Shown here piece by piece: positions 13,254 to 28,366 of a stretch of 64,000 bases of DNA. Location of the stretch: NCBI GenBank assembly GCA_024349245.1, contig JALDNG010001387.1, positions 1-64,000 on the forward strand. Reading direction: 5' to 3'. How positions within the stretch are numbered: position 1 is the first letter of the stretch; every line of letters begins with the position of its first letter. Made by a program: the position numbers and the translations under genes. Below the pieces are notes generated by a model. That model was not told the DNA's origin. It was given only the letters and a program-made list of their open reading frames with translations, and ran no database searches. The DNA is from Neodontobutis hainanensis (Eukaryota > Chordata > Actinopteri > Gobiiformes > Odontobutidae).

Positions 13254-13690
13254 TATGAAAGAAAAATCGATTTGGCACCTTTTTTCACGACATTATCCAC
13301 AAATAACTATTCGTGAAAAAATTTTTAACAAATGTTATGGTCCTTTTATTTTTAATTGTTTATCTTGCTTAAACTGTGAGAATAGTTTTTAATTAATATC
13401 TTTAGCATTATATGGCGAATAATAATTTTAAATTTAAAATATAATCTCTTGAATGGTTATGATAGAATAAGAAATAAAGCGAAATATTAAATTTGTAATA
13501 ATAGCTTAAATATAGTTATTTATGGTTTATAAATGTTATTTTTATCACCTTTAGTTTTTTGTCTAATTTAATATTATTTTGTAACTGATTAATAAAATAG
13601 TCATAAATTTCTTTAATAACTTTTAGGATAACACTGGAACAGTATTTATTCGACAAATTTTACAAAAGCATCATTTTGGATATGCTTTAA
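13254..13690 (+). CDS. two 3' exons of an unknown gene
   Basis: Exon 13254-13312 follows CATACAG, reads YERKIDLAPFFTTLSTNNY and ends two bases into a codon at GTGAAA. Exon 13627-13690 follows TTTTAG, supplies the missing base, and reads ITLEQYLFDKFYKSIILDML to TAA at 13688. Phase agreement across the 314-nt intron is the main support. A competing frame in the first exon (ATG at 13255, MKEKSIWHLFSRHY) is also open for 45 codons but does not join in phase to the second. Upstream exons were not found. No family recognised. Confidence 0.4.
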
Positions 13691-13701
13691 CTCCCATTTA
13701 A

Positions 13702-14972
13702 CAACTTTCTTATTTCAAATCTATTAATGAATTGAAAATAATTTATTATTTTCTGCTTGAATAGTTTTATGAATACATTCTAAATCTTAGTAGCTAAAAT
13801 AGAAAATAAAATTCAACGTGTTGTTTGGTTGAAAGGTAAAAAAACAAAAAAATTACGCGTCTAGCAATCATTTATACATCAAAATAATCTTCACAATAAA
13901 TAAACTGTCAATAAACATATTTTAAATGCACAATCTCTTTATGTATTGATTCAAAAATGCTGTCTTTTAAAATCTCAACACCACATATATTAGTTCTGAA
14001 AAATCAAATTTCAATTGATTAAAAACTAGATTTCAAAATATTTTTAAAAATGAATTTTTAAAGTATATCAATATTAAATGAAAATCACTTTTTTATGAAG
14101 TAGAAACAAATAATATATCCAAACTCATAGTCGCAATGAAAATTGTATGTCAGATACGAATCGTATAAAAATTAGACAATAAAATTTTAAATAAAAATCA
14201 AACCAAAAAACGATTTGAAATTAAAAATAATCCCATTATTCTTATACTATTAAAAACTGGTGTTGTATTATATATCAATTGTTCTCGATTTTGACTTCAT
14301 AATTACAAATTGGTTATTACTTATAACAAATTACATTTTGGGATTGAAATGATAAAACTGATAAAAATGCATTTAATATATTTGACGTCTGAAAAAGGCC
14401 TTGGTTATTAGAAAACTCTATGTGATCACTAATGTATCATTTACTTATGAATGATAATTTATTATGCAAATTTTACGAAGAAAATATCTCACAACCAAAT
14501 CTTTTTTCAATCAATTTATATCTTCAAGTAAAATTATCAACAAAAAATGAAATTTTTTTGAGTTCATCTGAAAATTTTAAGTGTAAATCGTTATGAAATA
14601 CATTCATCAGGCCATTAAATTGTCAACCAATAAGTATAAAAATTAAAAAATATTTAGGTTCAATTCATAATTATATTGAAAAAATTGTAATATTTCAAAT
14701 CATTTATACTTATCCATTTACAAATTTTTTAACTTTCATTTTGATTTTTTACAATTGTGAAAATCAACTATACTATAGTCAATTTAGATAAAATATCCCA
14801 CGATGAATATGACTTATTAAGATAATTATTCAAAGCGATTTAAAATTTTATTACAAAAGATGATTAAATTCTTGTTTTTTATAAAGTTGACAAAAATTTT
14901 GATTGAAACATAAATGTTATCGCATTACCATTAACTCAGTTTAGAAACTTAGTTTTTTAAAAATTATCATAC
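13702..14972. other. AT-rich, no supportable gene
   Basis: Further exons of the minus-strand RhoGAP gene are expected below 14973. A short coding-like stretch near 14780-14815 (minus) was seen but not confirmed. No other structure is visible. Confidence 0.4.
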
Positions 14973-16136
14973 ATTCAAATAAATTAAAATCTGAACTTGA
15001 TCCACTTCGATAAATCCCTTCTAAATCTGTTGTGTCTTAATTATGAAATTTAACATTTATTAATGTGTTTACAAATTATAATCAAGATACAATGCAATGA
15101 TAGTGTGTGAAAAATATATTTGGAAAAATTATGAACTTTAAATACAAATTAATTATAAATTGACACATCTCTTAATATTCTTTTCAAATAATATATCTTC
15201 GATATCCCTAAACTACCCATATCCGCACTGAAGAAAGAAAATAAATTTAAAATTCTTTTGAAAAACACCCTGATAGGTTATAATCGTATTTACCATCTTA
15301 AAATATTTAATAAATATATTCTGACAAACACAAAATTAAAATATGTTAATTCAGCCAGTAAAAAGAGATATGATTGATGATGCAAACTCGTTAAATAAAA
15401 CATAGATGAAAATATGATTATTGTTTCAATAGTTTTCAAAATCAAAATGAACGATTATACCCTTAAAATCTTCTACAAAAGATATTTTTTACCAATGATT
15501 AAATTTGAAAAAAAATTTAACAATTGTTATTTATTATGAAGGGAACAAAATCACCAATCTTAATAAAGATGATTTTATCTTTTATTGATCCATAAAAATT
15601 TATAGCTGAGTCGATATAATTGGTGATAAAACAAAAAACTAACGGTTTTAGATGATTCCGAAATAATTTATAAATAGATTCTATTTGCCTCTGAGAAATA
15701 TTCATTAATTTATAAGTTATAAAAAAAACCAACAAATGATATATTTATGGATAGTTTAAACTATTTATTATTCGTTTCTTGTCAAATACCATAAAAAATA
15801 TTTGAGAAGGTTTAAAGCTACTTAACCTTCTCAAGATCAATTTTTACAATAAGAATTTCAAAAAAATTCTGATTGTTATATATTTGATTTAAATTTCAAA
15901 ATTACGCATCAAATCATGTTTCGATGTTTTATCATAATCATTATATCTAAGATTCAATTTAAATCCATCCGACTTGTAAAACAGTGGTATTTCTTTGTCT
16001 CTTAAAGCGAAACAATTTTTGATGAATTCATCTTATACCTAGTTTACTTCAACGTTTTATACTCGTTCTCTTAATCTACGATGCCGGATTTTTCCTTCTT
16101 GTATTTCAGATAGTGAATATATCAAAGTTTTTTCTG
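14973..16136 (-). CDS. RhoGAP-domain protein (partial)
   Basis: Exons in transcript order are 16136-16080, 16031-15906, 15868-15827, 15690-15493 and 15026-14973. Introns are 48, 37, 136 and 466 nt; the first donor could instead be at 16062 (31 nt). The 15690 exon reads DFVPFIINNNC, then after a one-base shift LNFFSNLII. This joins in phase 1 to DLEGIYRSGSSSDFNLF. The order P..I..C..F.....LEGIYR.(S)G.. is the signature of the first helices and arginine-finger loop of RhoGAP domains, which stimulate GTP hydrolysis by Rho-family GTPases. The arginine in GIYR is the catalytic finger. Residues before the domain (EKTLIYSLSEIQEGK, NCFALRDKEIPLFYKSDGF) are not recognised. Two single-base disruptions are inferred: one extra base at the A7 run 15860-15866 and one missing base near 15518. 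The gene runs on at both ends. The domain call is good; exon ends are moderate. Confidence 0.6.
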
Positions 16137-16139
16137 CTG

Positions 16140-19100
16140 TTAACTTTATTTTATACTCATAGAGTAATTATTTTATTAATCTAAATTATTGATATTTAGG
16201 TTTACGAAAAATGTCAAATAGATATGACGAAATTGAATGGAAAAATTTTGACGAAAAATGCTAGTAAAAATTGACGAAAATCTTTCTGTTAAATGAAAAA
16301 ATTTTTTTCTTTATTAGTTATATAAAGGGACATAATGCTCAAATAAGACAACCAACTTAAACATTAAGCTCATATGATATGATTTTATTTATCGTTCGGT
16401 AAATATATTTTTGTGCGACAAATTCCAAAATATTGAAATTTATGTTTTTTAATATCCAATTCTCAATATCTACCTTAGACTAAATGTTTAAGATGAATCA
16501 ATGATTCAGTATTTTGTATTATTACCAAAAAGTTAGATATTCTAATTTAAAGGGCGAAAATTTATTTCATATTTTTGATTTTTTGTTGAAACACACAAAT
16601 CCTCTAAAATCTATTTTAGTTTCGTTAATTCTCCTCTAAAAATTGTTTAAAAATTTTATTCTAGTGACTGAAAAATAAACAATATAACTATTTTATGTTG
16701 AATTTTATTTTCAAAGCAAAAATTCTTTCAAATATCTGCTTTTATTTAATTTTAATGACTATATAATGTGGGGCGTCTGAAAATATTCTTGCATAATCAA
16801 AATGTATTTTTATCATGATCATTCTTTGACTCTTCGTGTTTAGTATACTTCAAAAAATATAATTTTCTGAAAAATAAAATTCAATAATATTTTTTGCAAT
16901 TTAATTTTAGCCAATATGAAATATATTTTAATAAATTAAAAAAAAATTAAATGTTAAGCACTAAAATATATTCCGCTTTCTTTAATATTCTTTATTATGA
17001 ACCCAATACTATCATTACTTCAAGGGTTTATGCAGATTAACGAGATACTTACAAAAGCAGAAATGAATAAAAAGATAATCTGAAAAGTACAACGCGTTTG
17101 CAATTTCGAAAAATTAAAACTACCTATTTTTGATAAAATAAAAATATGGGAATACCCATGCACATAAAGATTATATTCATGTTTTTATCAAGGAAAAATA
17201 TTCAAATAATGATCTATTTTGAAAATTAAAACTATTAAAAGTAAAATATCTAAATCTTAGTCGAAATAATATTTGTGTACTTTAAACTTACAAATTGGTT
17301 AAATGATAAAAATTAAAGATATATTATATCATCAATGTTAAAGAATAACATATAAGTTTAGATCTGGTATTTTTTTCAAGGAATGTTAAAAAGTTTATAT
17401 ATAAGTCGAGGGATTGTTAGAACAACAGTCCTACGCTTTAATAAACATAATATTCTAAAATTTTAAACTAATATCTTATAATATTTAGTTAATTGGAAAT
17501 ATATTTTGTTTTCTATCATATAGTGAAGATTATTAAAATTTCTTTCTTGAGATAATACTAAACAGATAAAAATACATCCTCAATCAAAACCATAAAAAAT
17601 TTAGTTTTTTAACTATTTTAAGGTTTATTCGATTTCTTTACTTTAAAAATACAAATATTACCTTTCATTTTATCAAATATTAGTAATTCCTGAAACAAAA
17701 TTAACAACAAACAAATCGTAGACTCTAATATACTCTGAGTCATGCGATATGAATAATTTTAGAAAAAAATGTTCTTAAAAATTATTTAAAATAACAAAAT
17801 AATCAATAATTTCAAAGATATACCATGATTTTAGAGTATCAATTCCATTTAATGACTTTTTAATTGCTTTAAATCATATAATAATCATCATTATTGGTCA
17901 ATACTTTTCTGTGTCATATCTACATTTTTAAATTTTTGCTAATTCTAAGAACTCAATGTTGAGTGAATAAATTATATCTAAGGATAAATGCAGATGAAGA
18001 ATTCTTGACACTTATTCAGATTTCTTGATTTATTAACTACGACTTGTATAATTTTGAAATATTTGACAAATGGTACTTTTGCTTGATATGCTATCCAACA
18101 ATATTTACATTTGAAATTTTCATTCACTAAATTATCACAAATCTTTCAAATAAATCATATAGCACAAGAGGTATAATTTACAAAATTTGACCTCATTGAT
18201 CAAGATATAAAATCAATTTAAAATAATTATTCGGTGATGATAAAATTGAGGATTTTAATAATTTATTATTCTCATAAAATAGTTACGACTGTTAATTAAT
18301 TGATATATCGTCAAGGCACTCAATATTATTCACTGGAATAATATTTAAGGTTTATAAAATTACACATCTTTTTGATGCATTTTTTCATAAATCATGAGTA
18401 TTTTTTATCAATGTTAGTTCTATCTTTTTGGTAAATTTTTTCAAGATGGTCCAAAAAAAAGAAATTTAAAAGAAGGTTATTCTGTGGTATGTTTCTCATA
18501 AAATTTCAACATAAATCAAAATCTAAAATTTCTATTCTTTTTACTTATTAATATAAAACCTTCTGAATGTCAGAATTTTGTTACAATCAGATTTGTAACA
18601 AAGAGATGAAGGTTTTTATTACCAAATAATCAACCCTATAAAAGATATATTTTAAAAAATAAGCATATTATTTATAATTCGTCATATCCAAAAAAATTAA
18701 AACATTTTTAAGTCTTTGTTAAAATGATATCATAAAATTCGTACTTTTATTGAATATGATGACAAAAACATCACAAAGTTAAAATATGTCAAATAAAAAA
18801 TGTCAAAATTGCCAGATATTATATAACCTATCAGTTAAGTGAAATTTAAAATAATTCCTTAAGTTGAAAATATATTTTTTATTTTAACTCAAATTTATAA
18901 ATGATAGAAACTAAAAGGAAATTTTAACATTAATTTATAATAAAAATCTGAAAAAATAAAATGTCATAAAACAAGTGTTTAGTTATTGATATATAATAGA
19001 GAATTATTAAATAAAATTTTTTCCGCGAGATTTTTATCAATTATATAGTTATGATAAAATTATTTGAATCAATAATATTCACAATAGTTTTTTGAAAATT

Positions 19101-22100
19101 TGGAATTCTCAGTCAATTAGACAAATTCAAATCCTCCATTAATGTTTTTCCACATTCTAGTTCCATAAAGGTCTCAATAAATAATTTCAAAACTTTGATG
19201 AATTTATCGAAATTTCCTTCTTGAGAATTTTGATATTATTGCCTTAGAATTGTTAAACTTTTTGTTCATTCTTCTTATTTAAATTTACACATTTTAATGC
19301 TGAGATATCCCTAGATATTTAATAGTCGAATAATAAATCATGAAAGTTTGAATTTCTCAGGTCGATAAGTAATAAATTTTTTCTTTTTTATTTCATTATG
19401 AAGTAAGAGTAATTATGATCTTAATGCATTTCTCAATAATGCAAAATTCAAAAACAGTTTTTTAATAAGGGTGAGTTATATAAATTTAATACAGGTTAAA
19501 GACTAATTAATTTTCAAAATGGATTTGACTTCGATTAATTATGCTATGTATGGGTAGCTTTTTTGAAAAAAATATTTCAAAAATTTTAAAAATTATTTGT
19601 TCAATAAAAATTCTTTTAAAATATTTAAGTTATAAACGATAAAATTCACCGAAATTGACCCAATATAATAAAATTTTTTATCTGGATATTATGAAAATAA
19701 TTTATATCTCGGAAGAGTCATCTTAGTTATCTTAATTACAAGGATGTTGATACAATCATAAAAATGAAAAAATGTTATGCTTTCTCAGGCTTTCTTTATA
19801 TAAGAAGAAATCTTATTAGCGTTTAAATAAAACAACTTTCTCTTTTTTTTACTAATTTTTTTTGAAGAAAATTGAATCTATATCATAAGAAATGATTAAT
19901 TCTTACGATCAAAGAATATCTGATACATCTAATCTATGTTTTCGATATCCCTGTTTAATCTTTTAATTGGTTGATTTCTCTGTAAAAAACGCGTTTGTCT
20001 GACAATGATTCATTCGAGAAAATGACTTTTTAAATTTTTGTCGTAATCTATAAGTTAAAAACAACGAAATTTTCAAAAGTCAAGAAAACATAGATTTTTA
20101 TATCTGTGTTACATTTGTCATGTGTAATAAAAAATTCTGGCAAATCAAAAATTTGTGAAAAAACTACGATATCGAAGGAATGAAACAATTTAGAGATGAT
20201 TATAATTGATAAACTCAATGAGTCAAGTACACAAAATGATTTATTGATGAAATTATATGGTAATCAGAATAAGCAATAAAATAAAACACTTGAATGCCTA
20301 AAATAGCAAGTATTTTGATCAATCTTTATTCAAATATATCATAATAGATCAAAATCTATCTAATCGTTTTGAAAGTTTTCTTCATAAAAAATCTAAATTC
20401 ATAAATTGACTGGTGATTTGTTATGTCATGATAGAACAAAATCAATGAAAAATGGAAGAGTTAAGCCTTATTAAAATATTTAAAAAGATTTTTCATTAAA
20501 TTAGCAATATATACTTTGAAGACCTATATTTTAAATTTTTTAAACTATAACTATTATGAGAGTTATATTATTTCAGATTTATTTGCGTTTATGTTTTACA
20601 CATTCAAAAAAAATCTTGTTTGCCAGATTAGAACAAAATGGATTTTGCTAAACTCGAAATTTAAAATTGTACTCCTCTTAAATTTTGATAACTCATATAC
20701 CTATCTCTTATGAAACGTATGAAGAACGTTTGGATTTTCTAAATGAGGTATAAGAAATAATTTTTCATTAAAATTTTTAAAAATATAAGAAAATTAACAT
20801 CATAAATTTTATAATTATAAATTTTTCTCTAAAAATATATTAAAGAATAAACGATAGAAAAAACAAAAATCATTTATAAAAACGTATTTCTGCATTGGTT
20901 TATGATGTCAATTTATTTGCTGTATCGGATATTTGAGTTCTGAGTTATTCGATACATTTTTCATTTAGATTATATATATTCAAATATACACATATTTCTG
21001 TTCATTCTATCGCTCAAAAAAGAAAATTTTGTTTATCATCTTAATTAATTTATATCTTTCTTTCATAGACGGTATCAAAAGGATAAAATAATTATCGATA
21101 AGAAAATGATTTATTCAAATATGAGAAATTATGATCATATGTTTTAAGACCAGTTAAAAAATTAAATTATAAATAATTTATTTAAGATTTGTTATCTTCA
21201 ACAATTTGAAAAAAAACGAAGAGAGATTAGCAGCAATCACTTTTTTATACTCAGTAATTTGAAATTTATTTAAATATAAAAAATCGCTTAGTTGATATTT
21301 GAAATAAATTTATCTTTTAAAAAATTTTTATAAGGAACTTAATAAAGGTAACGAAATAAACAGAAAAAAATTCATAATATTTATTGAAACATAAGAAAAA
21401 TTAAATTTTCAACGTCTTAAAATCTAACATATATTTCAAATTTATATCACATATTTTTCACAAAACAAAACAATTAAAGTTTAGCCCTCCGATATATGAA
21501 AAAAATGTGATTACAACTCAAAAGTAAAAAATTATTTTTCTACACATTTTAAAAAATAATAAAATATAAATCTGAAAATGGTAAATAATCAATATTTCAC
21601 TTGAAGACCTCTAGAAATGTGTTGCTTTATCACAACAAAGATTATTCATGAAAAATATTTCATTTTTAAAGTAAAATAATCTCAATTATGATGGACATCA
21701 TAATAATAATAAAATAAAAATCAGATTACATTTCTTCATAGTTTAAATTAACCCTCCATTTCTTTAATTTTGAATTTTTTTAATCTATGAATTATTATCC
21801 ATTTATTTTCTACATCAATGAATGTATAATTCTACTTTAAATCGAAAATTTGATCAAAGTTTGTCGTAATTTTATGTTTGTTAAGATAAGAACCTCTGCA
21901 AAATTGCATATTTTTTCTCTAAACATATTCATAAAAAACTCAGATTTTACATGATTCATCTCTCATGTTTCAAAATATTATAATTGAAAAAGATTTTTTA
22001 GGCAGTTTTAATTTTATTTTTTAAACATCTGTATGCATAAAAAAAATACAAAATGAAAGATAAAATCAATCGAAAATGAGAGTTAACTTTAATATCTCAA

Positions 22101-22880
22101 AACAGGAAATACAATCATTTAAATTTTTCTATAAATTGTTAATTCTTGTTGGTTAAATGGTGTTTGACCATAGAATGTATCATTATTTTCTTGATTTAAT
22201 TTTGTTAAGAACAGCTTCAATGATGTTTTGATTGAATTTGATAAGTAAATTAATATTTTTGAAATAATTTTAATTATTAAAATGAAAAAACAATCAAAAA
22301 ATTAACGATTTTAAAATATTATCTTAAAAATTCCCTGAATCCAGTGCCTTACACTTTGAGGAACACATCTTTTATGATCTGCATTATCGTTAACCTATAA
22401 TTGAACTCTTGTTCTCAAATAGAAATCTGAATATTTTATTTTTGTTTTTTTCAGGAATTGTTAAGATTCCACTCCTTTATATTATTTATTTTTAAATATA
22501 TGATAGTTTTGAGGATATAATTATAAGATAATATGAAAATATATATTATCACTTTTGAAAGAGTCTCGATTTTCACCAATATTCTGGATCTTTTTACGAG
22601 ACATAAGAAAATAATGTTAATATATGTGAATTAAATTTAATTTTAATTCCGTAATATATCTAGTTTGTATTTAGTGAATTAAAATAAGACGACATATAAT
22701 ATTTGGATCATTTTTGAGTTTCATGTTAAAAAATAATTTTAATCACTAAAAATGGAGCTGAACACATAATAACATAACGGTGAAATGACATGTATATAAT
22801 TGCTGGATATCTTTTTACTGTGAAATGGAAGATAGTTTAAATGAGTTTTCTCTCATATTATCAATATTCTGAACAAAAAA
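16140..22880. other. long AT-rich interval, little supportable
   Basis: Stops are dense in all frames. Isolated exon-like pieces are at 17406-17458 (plus, EGLLEQQSYALINIIF, stop) and 20682-20747 (plus, YETYEERLDFLNE before GTATAAG). Neither could be joined to a partner. No tandem repeats, RNA genes or transposon signatures were seen. Confidence 0.4.
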
Positions 22881-25800
22881 CATATGCTTGTTTCGTAAAA
22901 ACTCAGTCTAATTTATCTTTATGACAACAGACCATGTGCTATAAAGACCACAGTTTAGTTGCAGCTATCATTTTAGTTTTTTCTCACTCTTTCTGAATAT
23001 AAACCTATTTTTGCCATCGTACAACAAATATAATACCTAAAGGATGCATAAATCTTTGAATATTAATCTTTCGACCAAAGCAGGCAGCTAAACTAATGAA
23101 CAGAGACAGCTTATGATGACTAAAAGATTTCAATCAACGATAGAAACAGGAACGTGCTTAAACTGTCAATCATATTTCCTACTTTTCAAAAAGATATTTC
23201 TCTGACAAGTTCTTAACGATATCTGAGTTTCACTAGTTAAGAAGAATTTAGATGAAATTTATTTTAACAAAACTTCCAAGCTTCATTTGTAAAACCTACT
23301 AGCTTAATCTACACATTGAGGAACCTAAAAAACTCGACACATCACGTTCCAATATTAATTTAAAACTAATTTTAAAAAGTCGCTGATATAAATGTTATAA
23401 TATGGATTCCTACAAACAAAATGTGTCTCAAATTCATTTAAATTTGTAAAAATCTTTCAAATTCCATTCAGACATAAGCAGTGAAATCAAATCAAAGAAG
23501 AGAATTATACAAATAATGGATATTATTCTAAAAAGATGCGAAAAATAATAAAATTCATTTTTTCATCGATATGAGTGAAAAGTGTTATCTTGCAACGAAA
23601 GAGAGAATAAGATTGCATTGTCAAACTACTCGTGACTTCAGTTAGCTTCATCAAAAATACAAATATTCGAGTAAAATTCAAAAATATTAATTTCGAAGAT
23701 ATTTAGTTCCTAAGACGATTCATCATACACGTGTATCTCAGCCCATCACAGCTGAAGGTTTAATGAAAGGAAAATAGTTTCTTGTCTGACTTTAATATAA
23801 TAGATTTTAATATGCCTTTCCATCAATTAAAATACATGCGATTTTAAGACATAAATTGAGTCAAATTTAAAACAAATCTTACACTATTGATGAGCTCAAA
23901 AATATATTGGTATGTAAACAAACATTTTCGAACATTAAAATAGAAATGTAGCAGTGAATAAACATTCAGTCAATACATGGTTCTTTAAAAATCTAACCTG
24001 ATTTTCTAATTTGAACAATTAACGGCTTGAAACTGCATACCACTGGGAAGAAGATCCTGAAACTTAACGAATTTATAATCCTAATCTTTTTAAGGTCTAT
24101 GGCTTCTTCTCTTCTCGTGAAAAATAAAAAAAAGATGGAGACAATAAAGAAATTATAAAAGTGCTAACAACTCCAAAATCAAAGACAACTATCAACTCTC
24201 ATGTCATGATTTTTTAAGATACTTTACGGTTCAAATTTTTTTATACAAATTGACCTATTATGAAAATACCATCAAAAATCAATCAAATTAAAATTAATCC
24301 TGTAGAAATCATTTACAAAACTATTCAATTTTTTCAAAAAGCTTCGAATATAATTTGGCATTCAAAATTAAGATCAAGTGTTCTGGCTATTCTTGAACTT
24401 ATTATTTCATGACAATGAATGTTTCCTCATTCACAGGAAAAAATTCTTATATTCAGTTAAAACCAAATGAGAAAAAAATCATTCATATTTACCAATATTT
24501 CAAACAAAAAATGGGGCATTCTCATTAACTTTGATTATAGCTTTTCCAGAAAAAAATAGATTTTCTCTCATATGAAGTATAGTCAAGGGTAATCTTAGCC
24601 TCTTCAAAAAATGAGAGCAATAAAAAATTTTAAAAATCCGAAATTTAAAGATAACTTGTAAAATTAGAAAAAAACTATCAATTTCTGACAAAGGCGTATC
24701 CCTGGCACATTCTCACTTATGCAATCAGTTAATGAATTTCTTAAGACAATAAAAAAAGCGGTTGTTGAAATTAAAAAATTGATTTTTCGTACTACTCTCG
24801 TATGCCACGTAGAAAAATAAGACATACTGACCATCTATAACTGAAGTCTTTGAGTTCATAGTTTGACAAGTATTCGAACAGGTTTACTTCAGGATATTAA
24901 AATCAATATTATTTTCACAATCGTGAATTAAGTCCATTAGAAAGAATAAACGGCACCTGCGATAGAGATGGAATCTTAATCATTCTTTCGATTTGTTATT
25001 TCATATCAACGTGTTGCTTGGAAGTAAATTCATCCTATTTATATATCACAGGCTTAATATATTCGCTCTTAGAAGCTTAGGATCCAAAATCCTCTTTAAA
25101 ACAATGTAACTCTTCTTAATCTCAGAATCTACAAAATACATCACGCACATATCAGTAAAAAACCCCTACTTGATATTCTTATCAAAAACTATTATATATT
25201 TGACTGATGAAAAATTAGAAAATATTTATTTTGTTGCTGTCATATTAGAGATCAAAATCGCCAAAAGAAATATCGAAATTGTACTTCTCGAATTCATCTT
25301 TAGGCCTTAAAAATTTAAATAAAGATGAACCCTAATTTTACCACACCAAAAGTCAAGAAAGTGCTATTTGATCAAAAAAGCTAAGAAGAGGTATCTTTGC
25401 TTCTCTAAAAGACCTGTAAATCCCATAAATACGGAAACAAAAATTAAAGATTAATATGTTTCCTAGTGTTAATAAAGGCTTTGAATATTTTGCTTAATCA
25501 TTCAGTTCTTGTCAAACATCGAAAATTCGAAAATAATAAAAGCCTTTTGAAGCTTAATGAGATGTTTTGAAACGCTGATTCAACTATAAAATTGATTTTA
25601 TTCGCTTCCTGACTGTTTCACAGAGTTTTTGACATTTATCGATTTCATAAAATTTGATCTTTCAAAGTATTGACTATTGGCGATAAATTTGAGAGATAAC
25701 AAGACTGATAGATGAAAAACTTCCAATTTCAATCTTATGTACAGGATCAGAGTCCTCTAATACATGGCTATCTATACGGTAGACAGTTTGCAAAAATATT

Positions 25801-28366
25801 GCAAAATTTTCAACAAATTTATGAATAAACGTACTGCTTAATACAACTTAAAGTACTTATATATTCGAAATATTTTCCCAGAATTTGAAAATATTCTTTG
25901 ATCTCAAGTCAAAACAAATGACTTGATGGATAAACTTCAATTAATAGTATGATATTAGAACCTTTTTAGAGAAGAAATCAAAAAGTCTTCTGCTGACTCT
26001 GGCGTGGCTATCACATTAAAGCCTTACATGAACTTTTTACCAAAATCATCCAGTTAAATAATAAAATTTTTCATTCATTACACACCATCATTCCTTTAAA
26101 AATATTATTAACATTATTTTCCTGAAAACATAAGATAATGATCTCATATATCAGTATGAAACAACGACTCAAAAATCTATTTCAGATAATCAACTTTGGC
26201 AAATTTCGGCGATCGAGAAATCATACAGAACATCTGGGATCGATAGTACTTGTGTTTATAATCTCGAAGATACATCAACAAGATAACCGCAAAAATTAAA
26301 AGATACAAATATTCAATATGTAATGAGACGCATGCACATAAAAACGATAGTTAACCCACGATAAATAAATGATTAAATAAACTGATACATATTTACAACA
26401 AACTCCTTTAAAAAGTAATTTAAACTGAAAAATTTATTGAATATAGACTTTAACGAATATATTATATGTGAAAATATTCTTTGTAAAATGGATATGAATA
26501 CTACTCAAAGTTAATCGTAGAAAGCATGACTGTATTTATACTCTAATCACAGAAAGTTTATGATCAGTAGATAGATAATACCAAAAATTTCATAAATTAT
26601 CACATATTTACATGATGTAAATGTAATAGTTACCATCTATTAAATAATTCTTTAATAAAATTCATATAAAATGGAATCAGAATAAAATCGCAAAATTATT
26701 AAATTATTATTTTATATATCTTTTTATTGTTCATACTTAAGGATAACTTAAACTAATCAACATATTTTTAGTTTGGCTATCCTTAGATATTATGCTTCGA
26801 TTAGAATAAATTTGCAGAAAAAAGGTGAAAATTATGCAAAAAATATTATTTGGCAAGGCAAAAACAATCAACTTGTTAATTTTTTATTTTATCTTTACTT
26901 ATACGGTCAATTTAATTATATGAGGTAAAGGTTAGTTATAACTTTTTTCACCATCATGGACGTCATATATCTAGGTTTCGAGACTTTCAGATCAGTCGAG
27001 ATATGAAAGCAAAATCTCTTCTGAATGTGTTTTCACAACCGCGTTAGACGTGCTTCATATTTTGAGATTTTATCATGTTGATTCTAAGACGTAAAGTAAT
27101 ATTTACCTCCTCAAATCTTTGCGAATCGAGATATTAGATTAAACGTAACAAAGATCAGAGACGCAATAGGTTTTACGACCTTTAAATACACAGGAAACGG
27201 TTATAATGTAAATATGCGAATATCACATAATTTATGATATAACATAACACATAAAGTCAACTTAAAACTAGAAGACTCAATGAAGGAGTTTTGCATGAGT
27301 CTTTAAAAACATACGAAATTAATTATATAAGAATTCTAGGAAATTCTCTAAAAATAGATAATTTTTGTACGAACATTGACAATAACTGATTAAATTGTAT
27401 TTTACTAATCTCATCAGTAATGTACGGATAAGGATATCAAAATAAGCACACTACGTCATAAATTTGGCAGAAAATTGTTAAATTATCTGTACATAAAAAA
27501 TTTTCTATTTATTTAAATTGGCCTTAACTTAGAGAACCTGTAAGATTCGATTGATTTTTTAGGCTAAATCAGATCAGAGATTAAATGATCCATAGAAATT
27601 ATAAAAATTGATCTGGTATTTAAGTTTATGCATATGACAAAACTATAAACGTCAGGTAAATGTCGAGAATGCGTAGAAACCAGCTACAACGTTTAATTTT
27701 CTTGTTAATCTAGATTAAATCTAATTTTTTAAAGTGTATTTCTTTGATAAGAATGACAAAATAAATAGATTAATATAACACGTAGAAAATGAAAATCGCA
27801 CAAATTTACCAAATAGTCAGGTTAAAAAAACTTAAATATTCAAGGCAAGTTTATAACTATTCGCTCGATTAACATTTATTGCTGTAGATAAAGTATTTAA
27901 AAATCACTAATTTAATTTTATAAATTTATTTCACGAATAAAAAGACTTTTTTAAGAATATATGGTAATTTATCGTTTATTAATACAACTTGATCTTATTT
28001 AAAGTTAGAAGATCATAAAGATATTTTATGGTAACGAAATTTGGACAGAAACTTTTTAAAATAAACTATAAGAATTGTCAAATTTTTCTTTATTACAAAA
28101 AACAAAACTTAAAAATTGATAAAAACAAAATATAAACTTTTTTTGATTTTAATCGTGATATTTCATTATTTTTTCATCTTATGGTTGTATAAATCAAGCG
28201 TGCATATATACGAATATCTTTGATTATTTCCGAACACATAATTTTAAGTTAGAGTTAAATTCAATTATTTCGTATTTGTTGTGATAACATTGCTGATAGA
28301 ATACTTTCTCCACTTAAAAAATTAAATAAAAATTTAAATATGATCTTACACTGAAAAAATAATCAG
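22880..28366. other. less AT-rich, decayed coding-like region, unassigned
   Basis: Composition shifts away from A/T for more than 5 kb, and many stretches of 20-50 codons read as plausible protein, mainly on the plus strand. Examples are LVPKTIHHTRVSQPITAEG near 23710, SSADSGVAITLKPYMNFL near 25990 and QISAIEKSYRTSGIDSTCV near 26200. Stops of all three kinds and frame changes interrupt them. This resembles the two Ty3 relics elsewhere in the window, so an old transposon or several is likely. No reverse transcriptase, integrase or transposase motif could be identified with confidence. A damaged host gene is the alternative. Confidence 0.35.

Noticed and set aside
20516..20713. 65-codon plus-strand open frame
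   Set aside because: No acceptor or donor fits. A different frame over its end (YETYEERLDFLNE) is more protein-like.
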